NCBI GenBank assembly: GCA_021018815.1
Contig: JAITYX010000058.1
Location: forward strand, 2,745,001 to 2,809,000
Length of the DNA: 64,000 bases
From: Talinum fruticosum
Lineage: Eukaryota > Streptophyta > Magnoliopsida > Caryophyllales > Talinaceae
Direction: 5' to 3'
In this document: piece by piece, positions 45,486-56,486 of the stretch
Numbering within the stretch: position 1 is the first letter of the stretch
Layout of the letters: every line of letters begins with the position of its first letter
Program-made: the position numbers and the translations under genes
Notes under the pieces: model-generated
Databases searched by the model: none
What the model was told of the DNA's origin: nothing
The model's input: only the letters and a program-made list of their open reading frames with translations

Positions 45486-48242
45486 TGTAACAGCCCGACC
45501 TTAAATTACATTATCTTATCAATTACGAAACTAATCTCATTGAGCGCGTGCATTTCAATTCGGTATTCTATATTTAATTTATTTTTATCCGTGTGTTATG
45601 CGGTTAAGGTAACGAAGTGGCCTCCAATAACATTCCATATTAGCAATTGTAATTTTAAACGAGCGTTACATTTGAAAACGGATCGTATAATTTATCTACA
45701 ACATTATTAGCAATAGCACGAACAAAATAATAATAACCGTAACAACGTAAGTAAGTTACATAAAATCGAACGAGATAATAAGATAATAAATAAATGAAAA
45801 TAAAATAAAAATAGTGACGCTGATATTTTGAAGGAAAAATCCAGAGAGAACTCTCTGGAATGTTAGACAGACTTAAGAATACATTTCGAGCTCATCCTCT
45901 CTCTCCGTGCTCCTTCGTTCTCCCCTTCCCCTGCCTCCTCTACATCTCCCCGCCTCTCCACGCCCTTTTTCCCGGTCGGGCCGGTTCCAGCGACCGGCCG
46001 CCGCCAACGCCGAGCGAAAGCCAACGCCGGCACGGTCGGAGGCAACCGGCATCCCTCCCTCACGCTACCGCTCTCTGTCTCGCTCTCCCTCGCACGCCTT
46101 CGCTCTTTCCCCTGCCTCCATCTGCGGCCTGCTCCCGGCCATCGGGCGCCACCAATGCCGGCCGAAGCCGACGCCGGCGTCGTCGGCGAGACGCCGACAC
46201 CTCACTCGCCACTGCTCTCCCTCTCTCTCGCCGTCGCTCACGGGCGGTTGCCTCGCCTCCCCACCGCGGCAACCCCTCTGCCGCCAACCACCACCCGTAA
46301 CACGGCCCTCGGAGCTCGACGCCGGTGCTGCCCCGCAGTCGCCGGAGCAACCGAGCACCCCCAACATCCTCTCCTTGACTCCTCCTCTCGTGAATTCGAA
46401 GGTAAAACCTCAAACCCTAGATTATTGCACTTTGTCATTTACTCGGTTATTGTAGTTGTGAAATTGAATTATCGGATTTATAGACATATTTGTGGAGTGA
46501 ACTTAAAGATTAATTTGGGGAAAATTCGAATTGGTACGGAGGATTTAGGTTTGGTATTTTGATGAACCGATTGTGCGAATGAGAATGAATGCGACTCCTT
46601 TTGGGAAATTATGAACTAGTGAATGAGATTGAGGATGTTTTATTATCGAATTGAACAATTTGGTGGAATTGTTACATATTGAAAAAATCATTATATTGAG
46701 CAAACAAAAGGGGAATGTGTGCGTAAAAGTTAAAATTCGATAATGTGCAAGTGTGAAAAATAGCTAAGCATTAAGCATACCTAATGGTAGCTGTGAATGT
46801 GAAGTTGTCGGGAGAACAGGTGCTTAAGATCTTAACATGGTGTATGTACGGGTTTTGAGCAATTCGATGGATTATGGAACCTTCCCGTAGGAAGGCATTC
46901 GATGGATTAATCAACTGCCTAACTATGAGTCTTGAATGCGGGAAAGGGAGAAGTGAGGAATAAATTAGGAATAAGTGTTTGTTAGGTAAATCCATATATA
47001 TAGAGACCATTGTCAAGCCAAGTCGGCTAACGAATTGAATTACGTCAAAACAATCGAGTATTTAGTTAGCCTAATCAATTTCTTTAATTGTATTCAATAA
47101 TTGAAACGGAATCTACGCAATAAAGCTGGGTAATACAAACATTAGTTTAATTGATTTTCATATAAGTATAGGAAATGAAACAAATTGTTAATGCTTATAC
47201 AAACTCAAGCGTTAAAACTTAAGAAAAACATCATTAACCCTAGAAATCTATTTTAAACGTAAGCGAGGCCACTTCAGTTGCCGAATAGCTGGTGACTCAA
47301 ATTTCTACAAAAAGGGGAGAAACAAATATTCTCGGTTCGGGTATGTTCATTGCCTGTACCTTTCGAAAACTCACATGTTTCATCAAATCTCAACATTTCT
47401 CATATATATAACGAATAATGAATCATTTGCAAATCAAGTTTTGCCACCTAATCAAGTGGTCCCCGCCCAATCATCAATTATCGGGGCTTATGCCCATCAA
47501 TTATCAATCATCGGGGCTTATGCCCAACCCGCGCGGCTTCAACTCGGGTTCTCGGTCGGCCCGGGAAGTGTGCACCTTACTAAGATCGTATCAATTATCA
47601 AGGGGTTCCACTTTCGGATAATAACCGGCAAGCAAGTTTTACTTACATTCTCTCCCCGATTTCAAATTAAAATGAATTGAAATGCGCGCGCTCAACCAAT
47701 ATATTCTTCAAAGTTATTTTACGGTGCGGGAATGTTCGTACTGAGTTTCGACTCACTCTTCCAAATATTTTACTGTTTTTGCTTTAGGAAGAAGCATTGG
47801 TGAACAATCAACCGTTCACTAAGTCCGACAAAGGCAAACCCTAGCCAGCCACGTGACACTCGCAAATCCGGAGGTACATAGAAGCTCACGAGTGATTTTA
47901 CCTTCAACCAGGGTTAGATATGGCCTTGGGAATTATTGTACGTCGTATATTAATTTGTGGACTAGACAAAAGTCTAGGTTGTATAAATATTACGTTGCTA
48001 AACCAAGTAACCTATGTTTTGGGATGACCTAGCTACTTGGGTAATAAGTAGTTACTCCTAACGAGTATCATTGGAAATATAACAGTGGATGCACAAACCG
48101 TACTTCATTTTATTTCAAATTATTTAGCCTTGTCCTATTCTTAGGACGGCGGTAGCCCCTTCAATCGTTACCTTCTGCTGCGACCTTACGTAATAGTCCC
48201 TAATGAGGGGATTATTAAGTAATAGTGATTGGGGGCGTTACA
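45486..48242 (+). mobile_element. Ty3/gypsy-type solo LTR, copy 2 (2757 bp) with CTTTA duplication
   Basis: It starts TGTAACAGCCCGACC and ends GGGGGCGTTACA, flanked by CTTTA at 45481-45485 and 48243-48247. Removing it and one CTTTA restores the copia pol end. It is the inverted relative of copy 1. The orientation given assumes the GC-rich block (about 45890-46390) lies downstream of the promoter, as in a transcribed leader. That block ends with a donor-like GAAG/GTAAAA at 46402. A direct 30-bp duplication (47473-47532) is present here but not in copy 1. ORFs in the block are Pro/Arg/Ser-rich and unconvincing as protein. Confidence 0.87.
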
Positions 48243-48523
48243 CTTTATTAGGAATGAACAAGGCATGATTAATGCATGATTATGTGATTTATTGTATGAA
48301 TTATTCTTTCATAACCGAGTGTTATATGCCTTGAGTAGATAACAAATGGATCGAGTTGACTTATAATGAGATTAAGCTATGAGTTATAAATTTTCCGAGT
48401 GTTCCGAGTCACTCGGACACCTTACTAAGTCGGATGCGGATTATGAGCAAAATGGACATCAAAATTCCAAGGTTATCTCTAGATAAATGAAGAATCTCAT
48501 AAATGCTTGCGAAAACTCTTTGT

Positions 48524-48528
<5 letters not shown>

Positions 48529-48564
<36 letters not shown>
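48529..48564 (+). repeat. (CT)18 microsatellite
   Basis: An uninterrupted 36-bp CT run in the leader between pol and the env-like ORF of element E, followed by TATC repeats. A shorter CT/TC tract recurs just before the env-like ATG (48829-48848). Confidence 0.95.
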
Positions 48565-48572
<8 letters not shown>

Positions 48573-48698
48573 CTTTCTCACGCAAACAGTCAGCGAGAAA
48601 CTAGCCGTTAGAAGAAAGTTGTTGGAGAAACTAACCGTTACCGTGCTTGAAAGACCGAACGGCTCGATAACCGTTGCTTGGTAACCGAGTCGAAAGTC

Positions 48699-48706
48699 TA
48701 TAAATA
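48699..48706 (+). promoter_or_regulatory. Internal TATA box upstream of env-like ORF (element E)
   Basis: CTATAAATAGCA lies 175 bp before ATG 48874. Upstream, TAGCCGTTAGA (48602-48612) is a perfect reverse-strand match to the MSA consensus, and three further CCGTT/AACGG cores lie between it and the TATA box. Confidence 0.55.
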
Positions 48707-48873
48707 GCACTTGCTTCACTTTCGTTTCTTTATTTTACCTACTTATTGCTTGCTCTCTTGATCTCTTTGCTCTCAAAGTTCTCTCTTTCACGGTCTCTCT
48801 CTTATTCTCAATCTTCTATTTTCTCTATTGTCTCTCTCTCTCTCTTCTTCCAAACAATATCTACTCTCTAACC

Positions 48874-50344
48874 ATGCCTAAGAGAGGAGCTGTTCCAGAA
48901 AGAGGTTCGGCCACCAAGAAGGCTAAAACCAAATCCACTCGATCCGAGGTCGTACCAAGTAAAGGCAAGAGCCCGCCTCGGAAGATCCAAAAGACTTTAT
49001 CTCTCAACACTTCATTCTAGAAAACAAGTTCTTTCCTAAAACCACCTTCTCCAGGTTGAAGCACATTCTCAAAGCTGGTGTGTACACCTTTATCTTTGCT
49101 TACGTGAGTATATTTACCATGACCTTGTGTCCGAGTTCTATACAAACATGTCGGTCGGTGACAACATCATTTCTTTTGTCATTTAAGGTATGACAATTAG
49201 AATTAATCTTTCCTTACTTCACAAACTTTTAAATGTGAAGACTCTCTTTCTCAACTCCAATCATATACCTTTCAATGAAATCACTGATGATTTCTTTGAC
49301 AAATATGCTTGAAAAGCCTCCTCGATCCGTAAAGAACTTTCCTGTGACTCGAGATGAAGTCGAAGCTAGGCTTCGTGTTTCATTCTCGATGAGGACTTTG
49401 TTTTCTCATTACCCGTCAAAAGAGAACCCCAACTCCAAAGTTCTAAAGGTTCTCTATGACATTCTTGAGGGCTACGAAGTAGACCTCTTCCTTTACATTC
49501 AAGAGCGAGATGGCATCTGTGCCCTTTGACTCCAAGAAGATGACTCCATATCCTTTCGGAGCTCTTTTGACTCGCTGTTTTCACTCATTTCTAGGTCCTT
49601 CTCCCTTCGACCCAAACTCTTGCTTGGAACTTATGGGTCTAGGATACCATGAAGTCAAACCTAGTGTCCGGGTTCATGCGTTTGAGTTACCACCACCTCC
49701 TCCTCCACCTCAAACTCGAGACAACTCTAGAGGTTCCACTCCTACCTATTAGATCTTCCGCTTCTCTACCTGCTCCCTCCGTTGAGCTTCTTGAAAAAGT
49801 GGCCAACAAGCTTGCTTCTCTTGCTTTAGAGTTGAAATCAACTCCGAGCTCTTTCTAGGCTTTCATCCTAACTCTAACTCGATGCAAAGCCAGGCTTAGA
49901 CTCAGCTGAAGCGAGTTAAGATTTGATTTCTCAACTCAAGGAGGTGATCAAGCAACAACATGATCGGATTTAGCGCCTCCAAAAGAGAAGGTCAAAGACA
50001 CTAGGGACTCGAGTATTCTCTAAAAATCTAAGGAGTCCTCCAGCCCTTCTAAGTCTAACCGAGAAGAAGCTGAAGAAGGACACAGGGAAGAAGGAGAAGA
50101 GGAAGAAGAAGAGGCTGGTGAAGCTATTCAGTCCAAAGCCCCTATCTTAGGGTCTCAGCCAGCAGCAATCTTTACGGAAGATGAAGAAGAGGAAGATCTC
50201 GCCTTGGTTCACATAACCCAAATCCCTCCTTTGCCCGATGTACCCATTCCGATGGCACCTTGCCCAGCTACTTCAACTCAAGCACATAAGCGCAAGCGCA
50301 TGGCTCGCTCGTCATCCTCGAGACAAAATGGTCATCCTTCTTGA
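48874..50344 (+). pseudogene. Env-like ORF, element E (both termini readable)
   Basis: ATG 48874 opens MPKRGAVPERG and then a Lys-rich run (TKKAKTKS), nuclear-signal-like, with a stop after 48 codons. The conserved core is readable from about 49130: an EFYTNM-type segment, INLSLLHKLLNV, FNEITDDFFDKYA, then 49330-49500 with LFSHYPSKENPNSKVLKV and ILEGYEVDLFLYI, then PFGALL. A possible coiled coil follows (LLEKVANKLASLALELKS, 49785-49840). Then an acidic run (EEGEEEEEEAGE near 50090) and a basic end, AHKRKRMARSSSSRQ, stop at 50342-50344. Several frameshifts break it. No transmembrane segment or signal peptide is visible, so 'envelope' is a name by position only. Confidence 0.6.
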
Positions 50345-50834
50345 TTTTCAAACTCCATTTATTTTTGTTTATTTTTTGTCCAACATCTTCTGTAATTACT
50401 TGCTCTTTCCTCCCTCCTTTTGCTATTTATTCGCTGAAATGCATAGGGGAGAGAAACGATAGAAAATTAGATATTTGGTTTAGGGGAGGTTTTCTCTTTG
50501 TTGTTTTCTCGAGATTATCTTACTTTATTCTTGTACTTTATTCTTGTACAAATGTTTCTTGTAATATATGAAATATATCCATTTCGAGCATATTTGTTTC
50601 GACTACATGTTTTATTTCTTCTTCCTCTAATATTATCTCTTTACTCTTTAACAATCCTGCTCTAGTTATCTCGAGAAACATGTTATGAGTGATGTATTGA
50701 TCCGAGTTGAACTGATAATCGAACTTCATTGTACTTATTGCTCTTATTAATATTCGGGCTCGATCAATTCTTTATGAAAACTTAACTCTTTAAACCGACA
50801 AGTTTTTATCATAAGTATGGAATGCATTTCATCA

Positions 50835-50846
50835 AAAAGGGGAGAT
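50835..50846 (+). other. Polypurine tract, element E
   Basis: AAAAAGGGGAGAT sits immediately before the LTR start TGAAGACT, preceded by ATTTCATC. This context is common in SIRE-lineage elements. Confidence 0.8.
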
Positions 50847-52260
50847 TGAAGACTCGGGTATAACTCTCTATCTCTCTTGGGTTTTGATTCTACGTCATTC
50901 TAAGCCTTATAGAAACCTTTATCTAAGTTATCATCCTGTTCCAACCCGCTCGAAACCAGTCAATCAACATAACATTCCGAACTATGTTTCGATCCACTTA
51001 GACACAACTCGGAACTATTGCATTGAGTAAATAATTTCTCTAACACTTCTATTATAAGCACTAACTTCATGTTTTAAGTGAAAATGAATTACGGTGTTAA
51101 TTCTAATTTCTAATTCAGTTTATTAATGAACAATTATTTACTTGATCAAGTTTATGTATCCTAATATTTTATTCTCTCTAACTTGATCATGTTAAGGATT
51201 TATTCAAGATGGAATCTAAACCTAATGGATATTAGACTCAGAAAATTCCATTCTTTTAGGTCGAAGATAATTAAGTCCTTAATTACTTTAATTTTATTAT
51301 TATCTATGCCTAATCTTGGACCAAAGTACTTTTATATTTTGAGTACCACTTTTATTTTCTTTTGTAGGTTGATTAAACAAGCGTAATCTATTTTTGAATT
51401 ACAAAAGTTGCTCGATTTCTAGCCGTTAAACACCGAGCAGAAAGAAATTACCCATTTCGAACATGGCTCGGACACCGTGTCGGGGTTGTTTGTTTCCAAA
51501 ACTAGAAAACTTTAACTTTAAGTCTAACGGTTGTTTCCACCCAAGATTTCAACAACCACTAGAGGGTTGGAATACTTTTGGAGCGAAGTTCACATCTCAA
51601 CGGATCTGTTTCGAGTGACTCGGACTAGCCGTTACAATGCCTATTGAAGCTAACCAATCCGGAAGAAGTCTTAATGGTCATTTTTCCTTGCTTACAAATA
51701 GAAGCCACTACACATGACTTGAATATTGCTTGAACCGAACACAATTCTGCTCTTACTCAATCTTCTAGCTTTTATAACTCCAAATCTATAATCTTTTACT
51801 TTCCGAGTTGTAAAGAAAGTCTTCTAATCAGTTCTACTCTTTACTTTATTTCTAAGTCCCTTGACTGAGCTGTAAGGGCTAACTCAGCTCAATTGTCCCC
51901 GACTATAAGGGTTATCTCGATCACGAAGTACTAGATCGAGATAGGGGAACTTTTGAGTCAAGGAAAACTTGTAAAGGAATTGTCTAAGGGACCAATTTTG
52001 GTTAGAGTCGAGTCCTTTGTAATTGAGGATTAAATTAGTGGATTTGAATCGGTGCTTGGATTAGCAATGTCCGTGGTTTTCTGCCGCAGGAGGGTTTCCA
52101 CGTATTTATGAGTGTTTAAATTTCTTAGTCTAATCTAGACTCGGAGTTAGTTTCGTTTACGATCCGTGCAAAGCTGTTTGATAATTCCCAAAAATCATCC
52201 ATCACCCTATTCGCCCCCATCCCTCTAAGGTGACTTAATCTCTCCAAGAGTAAACCTTCA
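50847..52260 (+). mobile_element. 3' LTR of copia element E (1414 bp)
   Basis: It starts TGAAGACTCGGG after the polypurine tract and ends AAACCTTCA. It pairs with 39094-40485. The TATA box is mutated to TACAAATA (51693-51700). A TCTAACGGTTG motif lies near 51523. It abuts mid-gag of F at CAATAAGAC, so E was inserted into F; CAATA (52261-52265) would be the right target duplication. Confidence 0.88.
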
Positions 52261-52770
52261 CAATAAGACTAAGTCTACGTGCCTCGGAATTGAGAATGAG
52301 CAATTGATAAAAAAAGCTCACCGAGTCTCGGGATCTTGTCGTGAAACTCACTCAAGGTCAGAAAAACCTTGATTTGCTTCTTGGTTCTCAATGTGTTTCT
52401 TTTCGAAAAGAGGGACTTGGTTTCAACTCCGAAAAGGAGGACAACTCCTACAAGATTCTTTTGAAAAATGATTCAAGAAAAATTCATTTTCAAAAAGTTA
52501 AGCATGGTCCCATTCATCCAATGAGGAAAGAGACCGAGTTTAATAAGATCTATCGAAGAAGTCTCCTTAGATGTCTAACAAAAATAAAGTTTTTGACAAG
52601 AAGGAGACTTAGTTTTCAAAAAAGAAGGGTCAAAATCGAGACTAAGACAAATTATTCAAATCCGAGTTCCCAAAAGCTCTTTCCTCCAAAACCGACCTTA
52701 GTAAGAATAGTTACTTGGGTTTGTAAGAGGAAATGAGAGGGATTAGTGTGTTTATATTTTGCGGGCACCA
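52261..52770 (+). pseudogene. Copia gag tail fragment, element F
   Basis: The region aligns with E from about 41866 on (acidic gag tail). An open run at 52341-52736 carries LLGSQCVSFRKEGLGFN and a KVKHGPIHPM segment, matching the gag-protease linker in the other copies. Gag upstream of this point, and F's 5' LTR, are not found in the window. Confidence 0.7.
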
Positions 52771-54340
52771 CAAACAAAGAAGAAAGACCATTGATATCTA
52801 GACAGTGGGTGTTCCGGACACATGTCGAGCGATCGAAGACTTTTTTTCTCGGCTTGAAAAGATGGACGAAGGGAACGTCACATTTGGAGACAATGGCAAG
52901 GGGAAGATTATAGGAATTGCTAGAGTTGGTCATGGCACAACTCGGTCGAGTCCAGTTTATCTTGTTAAAGGCCTAAAATACAATGTTACGAGCATCTCCC
53001 AATTGTGTGACAAAGGATAAGATGTAAGATTCCCTATAATTAATTGCTTTATAACTGATGCTACTTCAAAGAAGACAAAGCTCTCAAGTCTAAGGCCAGG
53101 TAACACTTACATTATTCCTCTTATTGATTCAACTCAAACTTTGTCATGTGTTAAAAGATTTTGTTAATGATGAATCATGGACATGGCATCGCAGGTTAGG
53201 GCATATTAGCATGCATACCATTAATAAACAAACTTCACAAAGGTTAATCCAAGGATTTCCTAAGTGTGCTTTTAAGAAAGATACAATTTGTGATGCATGT
53301 ACAAAAGGGGAAACAAGTTAGATCTTCATTTAAACCAATTAAAACTATTTCTACCTCAAAAGTGCTTGAATTAATTCATATGGATTTATGTGGTGAATTT
53401 CCTATAAAAAGCTTAGGAAGTAAATCATATGTACTTGTGATTACCGATGACTTTTCAAGATTTACCTAGGTTTATTTTCTGAAAAGTAAGAATGAAGCTT
53501 TCATAGAGTTCACCGAGTTTGCAGGCAAATTCAAGTGGAATCCGATAATCAAATTGTGAAAATCAAAAATAACCATGGAAGGGAGTTTGACTACTCGGAA
53601 TTTGCTGATTTCTGCGATAAGAATGGTATCTTCCATAAAGTCTCTACACCCGGAATGCCCCAACAAAATGGAGTGGTGTAAAGGAAAAACATACTCTTGA
53701 AGAAATAGGAAGGACAATGATAATTGAAAGCAATCTTCCTTATTATTTTAGGCTGAGGTAATGAACACGACAAACTACACAATAAATAGATGCATCATCC
53801 GTCCAATCTTAAAGAAAACACCCTATGAGCTATACAAAGGAAAGAATCCCAAAATCTCACACTTCAAGCATTTTGGGTGTAGGTGCTGGTACATAACAAT
53901 GGTAAGGATCATCTTACTAAGTTTGATGCTAGGTCGGACAAAGGTATTTTCCTTGGTTATTCTTTACATAGCAAAGCTTACTATTTTTTAATAAAAGGAC
54001 TAAAAAGTGAAAGAAAGTATCCACGTTATCTTTCATGAGATTGACAATGGCGAGGTTAAGGTGAATCCACCTTCTCATACTTCAAACTGAGTAGAAATGA
54101 CAATAAAATAATTGAAACTCAACTCGGAATGATGGAAAACAAGAGCACCGAGCCAACAACAAACCCAGTTCAAGAGTCAACTCAAACAAGCGAAGGACAA
54201 GAAGTAGCCGAGACACAACCAATCGAAGAAGCAAGCATTCAACCTTCAAACCTTATAAATCAATGGTCGGGTAAAGCGTTTAAATATGCTTCTAGTCATC
54301 CACCTAAAATCATCATTTCGACATCAACTTAAGTATAAGA
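52771..54340 (+). pseudogene. Degenerate copia protease-integrase, element F
   Basis: The protease motif LDSGCSGHMSS is intact (DSG at 52801-52809). The integrase zinc domain is complete in one frame (53124-53321): WHRRLGHISMHTINK with the two His, then CAFKKDTICDAC with the Cys pair. The core follows with IHMDLCGEFPIKSLG and LVITDDFSRFT (53266-53469), then frameshifted pieces through YELYKGKNPKISHFKHFGCR near 53830-53880. The linker before RT (54129-54332) has a Glu/Thr/Gln-rich run. Stops and indels make it non-functional. Confidence 0.8.
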
Positions 54341-54878
54341 ATTTGATTTTCATTTCATAATCTATGTGCATTTTCTACATTCATTTCATTAATTGAACCT
54401 AAAAATGTAATAGAAGCCCTACTTGAACCTAAGTGGGTAGAGGTCATGTAAGAAGAATTATCACAATTTGAAAGAAATCAAGTTTGGACCTTGACCAAAC
54501 AACCAAGCGACCCCGATTCACGGGAACCAAGCGGGTTTTCGGGAACAAATTGGATAAGCGGGGTTGGTAGTTAGAAATAACGCCGGACTTGTAACCTAAG
54601 GGTATAATCAAGAAGAAGAATTGATTCTAGGGAAACCTTTGCACCAATTGCTAGGATTAAAGTAATTAGGATTCTACTTGCATTGGCATCCGGCATGAAC
54701 TTCAAGTTATATCAAATGGATGTTAATTGTGCATTTTTAAACGAGTTATATTCAAGAAGAAATTTATGAAGAGCAACCCCTGGATTTGAAAATCCTCGGT
54801 TTCTAAACCATGTTCTTAAACTATAAAAAGCTCTTCATGGTTTGAAACAATCTCCAAGAGCTTGGGATGAAAGATTAA
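54341..54878 (+). pseudogene. Copia RT, first part, element F
   Basis: The RT leader reads FERNQVWTLTKQP near 54470, followed by FKLYQMDVNCAFLN near 54705 and a degraded YGLKQxPRAWDERL segment ending at 54878. One-base insertions break the frame after CAFLN. The coding sequence is split here by the solo LTR and resumes at 56487. Confidence 0.78.
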
Positions 54879-56486
54879 TGAAGACTCGGACTTTATACTC
54901 ACACTTTTACGAGTTCCATCGAGGAATCGGGTATACGACTTCATCTCTTATAGGGTTTTGATTTCAAGTCATTTCATGTGCCTTAGAAGCTTTTACGAGT
55001 GATATAGCATTTTCTCCGAGTGTTGTAGAAACTATTATATATGCTTACGCTTGACTCGACTAACTCGGAAAGCATATTTCTACATGCCACTTCACACTCG
55101 GTTTTGAGTCACTCAACACTCGGATATATCGCATGTTCAAACACTTTATCTCACGAGCATAAACTCAGGTCTGACTTTGTGTTCCAAGAATTATATTGTT
55201 AATTCACTATTCTAAGTCAGCATACTTTGTTTGAACTTTGTTCAGTCTAGATCAAGCTTGTTTACTCGATATTCTTTATTTGACTCGATTATCTTTTAGA
55301 TCGACTAAGATAGAATTTTGAGTATCATGGATATTAGACTCAGAAAATTCCATTCCTTTTTCGGACTCGGATAATTAGTCACTTGATTATCTTAATTATG
55401 TTATTATCTCGTGTCTAATCTTAGACCAAATTATTTTATACTTTGAGAACCAAATTAATTTACTTTTGTAGGTTATTCAAACGAGGCTATCCAATTTTTG
55501 AATTGCAAAAGTAACCGGCTTCAAAACGTCAAATCACCAAGCAGACAAGGCTTTTTCCACCTCCGAGCTAGCCCCGGACAACGTGTCGGGGTTGTCTCGT
55601 TTCCAAAATGGGAAATCTGCAACACTAAGCTCAACGGTGGTTTCCACCTTATTTTTCAAGACACCACCAATGGTTTTGGGACTTCCAAAGGAGTCAAGAG
55701 CCGTTGCCCAACGTTCATATCTCAACGGATATTTTCTAAGTGACTCGGAAAATCCATTACAATGGTCACAAGGGACTTCTAATTAGAAGATGGACACAAC
55801 GGCTAAGTTGCTTGGTCATCTATAAATAGAAGCCAACTTCCAAGACTTGAAGATTGCTTGAACCAACTGTTAATACACATACTTGAGCATAAGCCATTGT
55901 ATTCATTCCCAATCTTATACTTACAACTCCAATTCTGTATTTATTATTTCTCTAAGTTGTACGGTCTTGTACACGATTACAAACACTCTCATTCTTACTC
56001 TCTAAGTAAGGTCCCTTGACTCGACCTGTAAGGGTTAACTTAGCTTAGTTGTCCCTAATTGTATGGGTGATCTCGGTTATGAAGTACTAGATCGGATAAG
56101 GTAATCTCCGAGTCTAGGAAAAACTTGTAAGGAGTTGTCTAAAGGAGCAACTCGGGTTGAGTCGATCTACTGAATTTTGTGGACTCAAAATAGTGGATTT
56201 GACTTCGTGCTTAAATTAGCACGGTTCGTAGTTTTCTGCCCCAGGAGGGTTTCCACTTACTCTCCGAGTTATTACTTTTACGAGTGCATTCTAGACTCGA
56301 GACGGTTTCAAAGTTCCGCTTAATCTATTTCTTCACTCTTCACGGAATTCCGAGTTAGTACTTTTCTAAGCTCATCCTTGACTCTCGCTCACCTCATATT
56401 CATATCTATTTTAAATTTCAAGCAAATTTCATCATCACCCTATTCACCCCCCCGGGGTGACTTAGCCTCTCCCGAGCAAACCTTCA
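54879..56486 (+). mobile_element. Copia solo LTR (1608 bp) with ATTAA duplication
   Basis: It starts TGAAGACTCGG and ends AAACCTTCA with ATTAA on both sides (54874-54878 and 56487-56491). No internal region is present, so it is a solo LTR. Removing it and one ATTAA rejoins the RT frame. It belongs to the same U3 subfamily as the LTR at 6307-7842. TATAAATA is at 55821-55828, with CTCAACGG motifs at about 55632 and 55721 and AACGGCTA at 55798. Confidence 0.93.

Noticed and set aside
45860..46562. ORFs of 100-182 codons in the GC-rich block
   Set aside because: Same composition artefact; frames overlap on both strands and are not shared with the related LTR at 24631-27331.
49366..49584. Antisense ORF across the env-like gene
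   Set aside because: Shadow of the conserved sense frame; no independent support.
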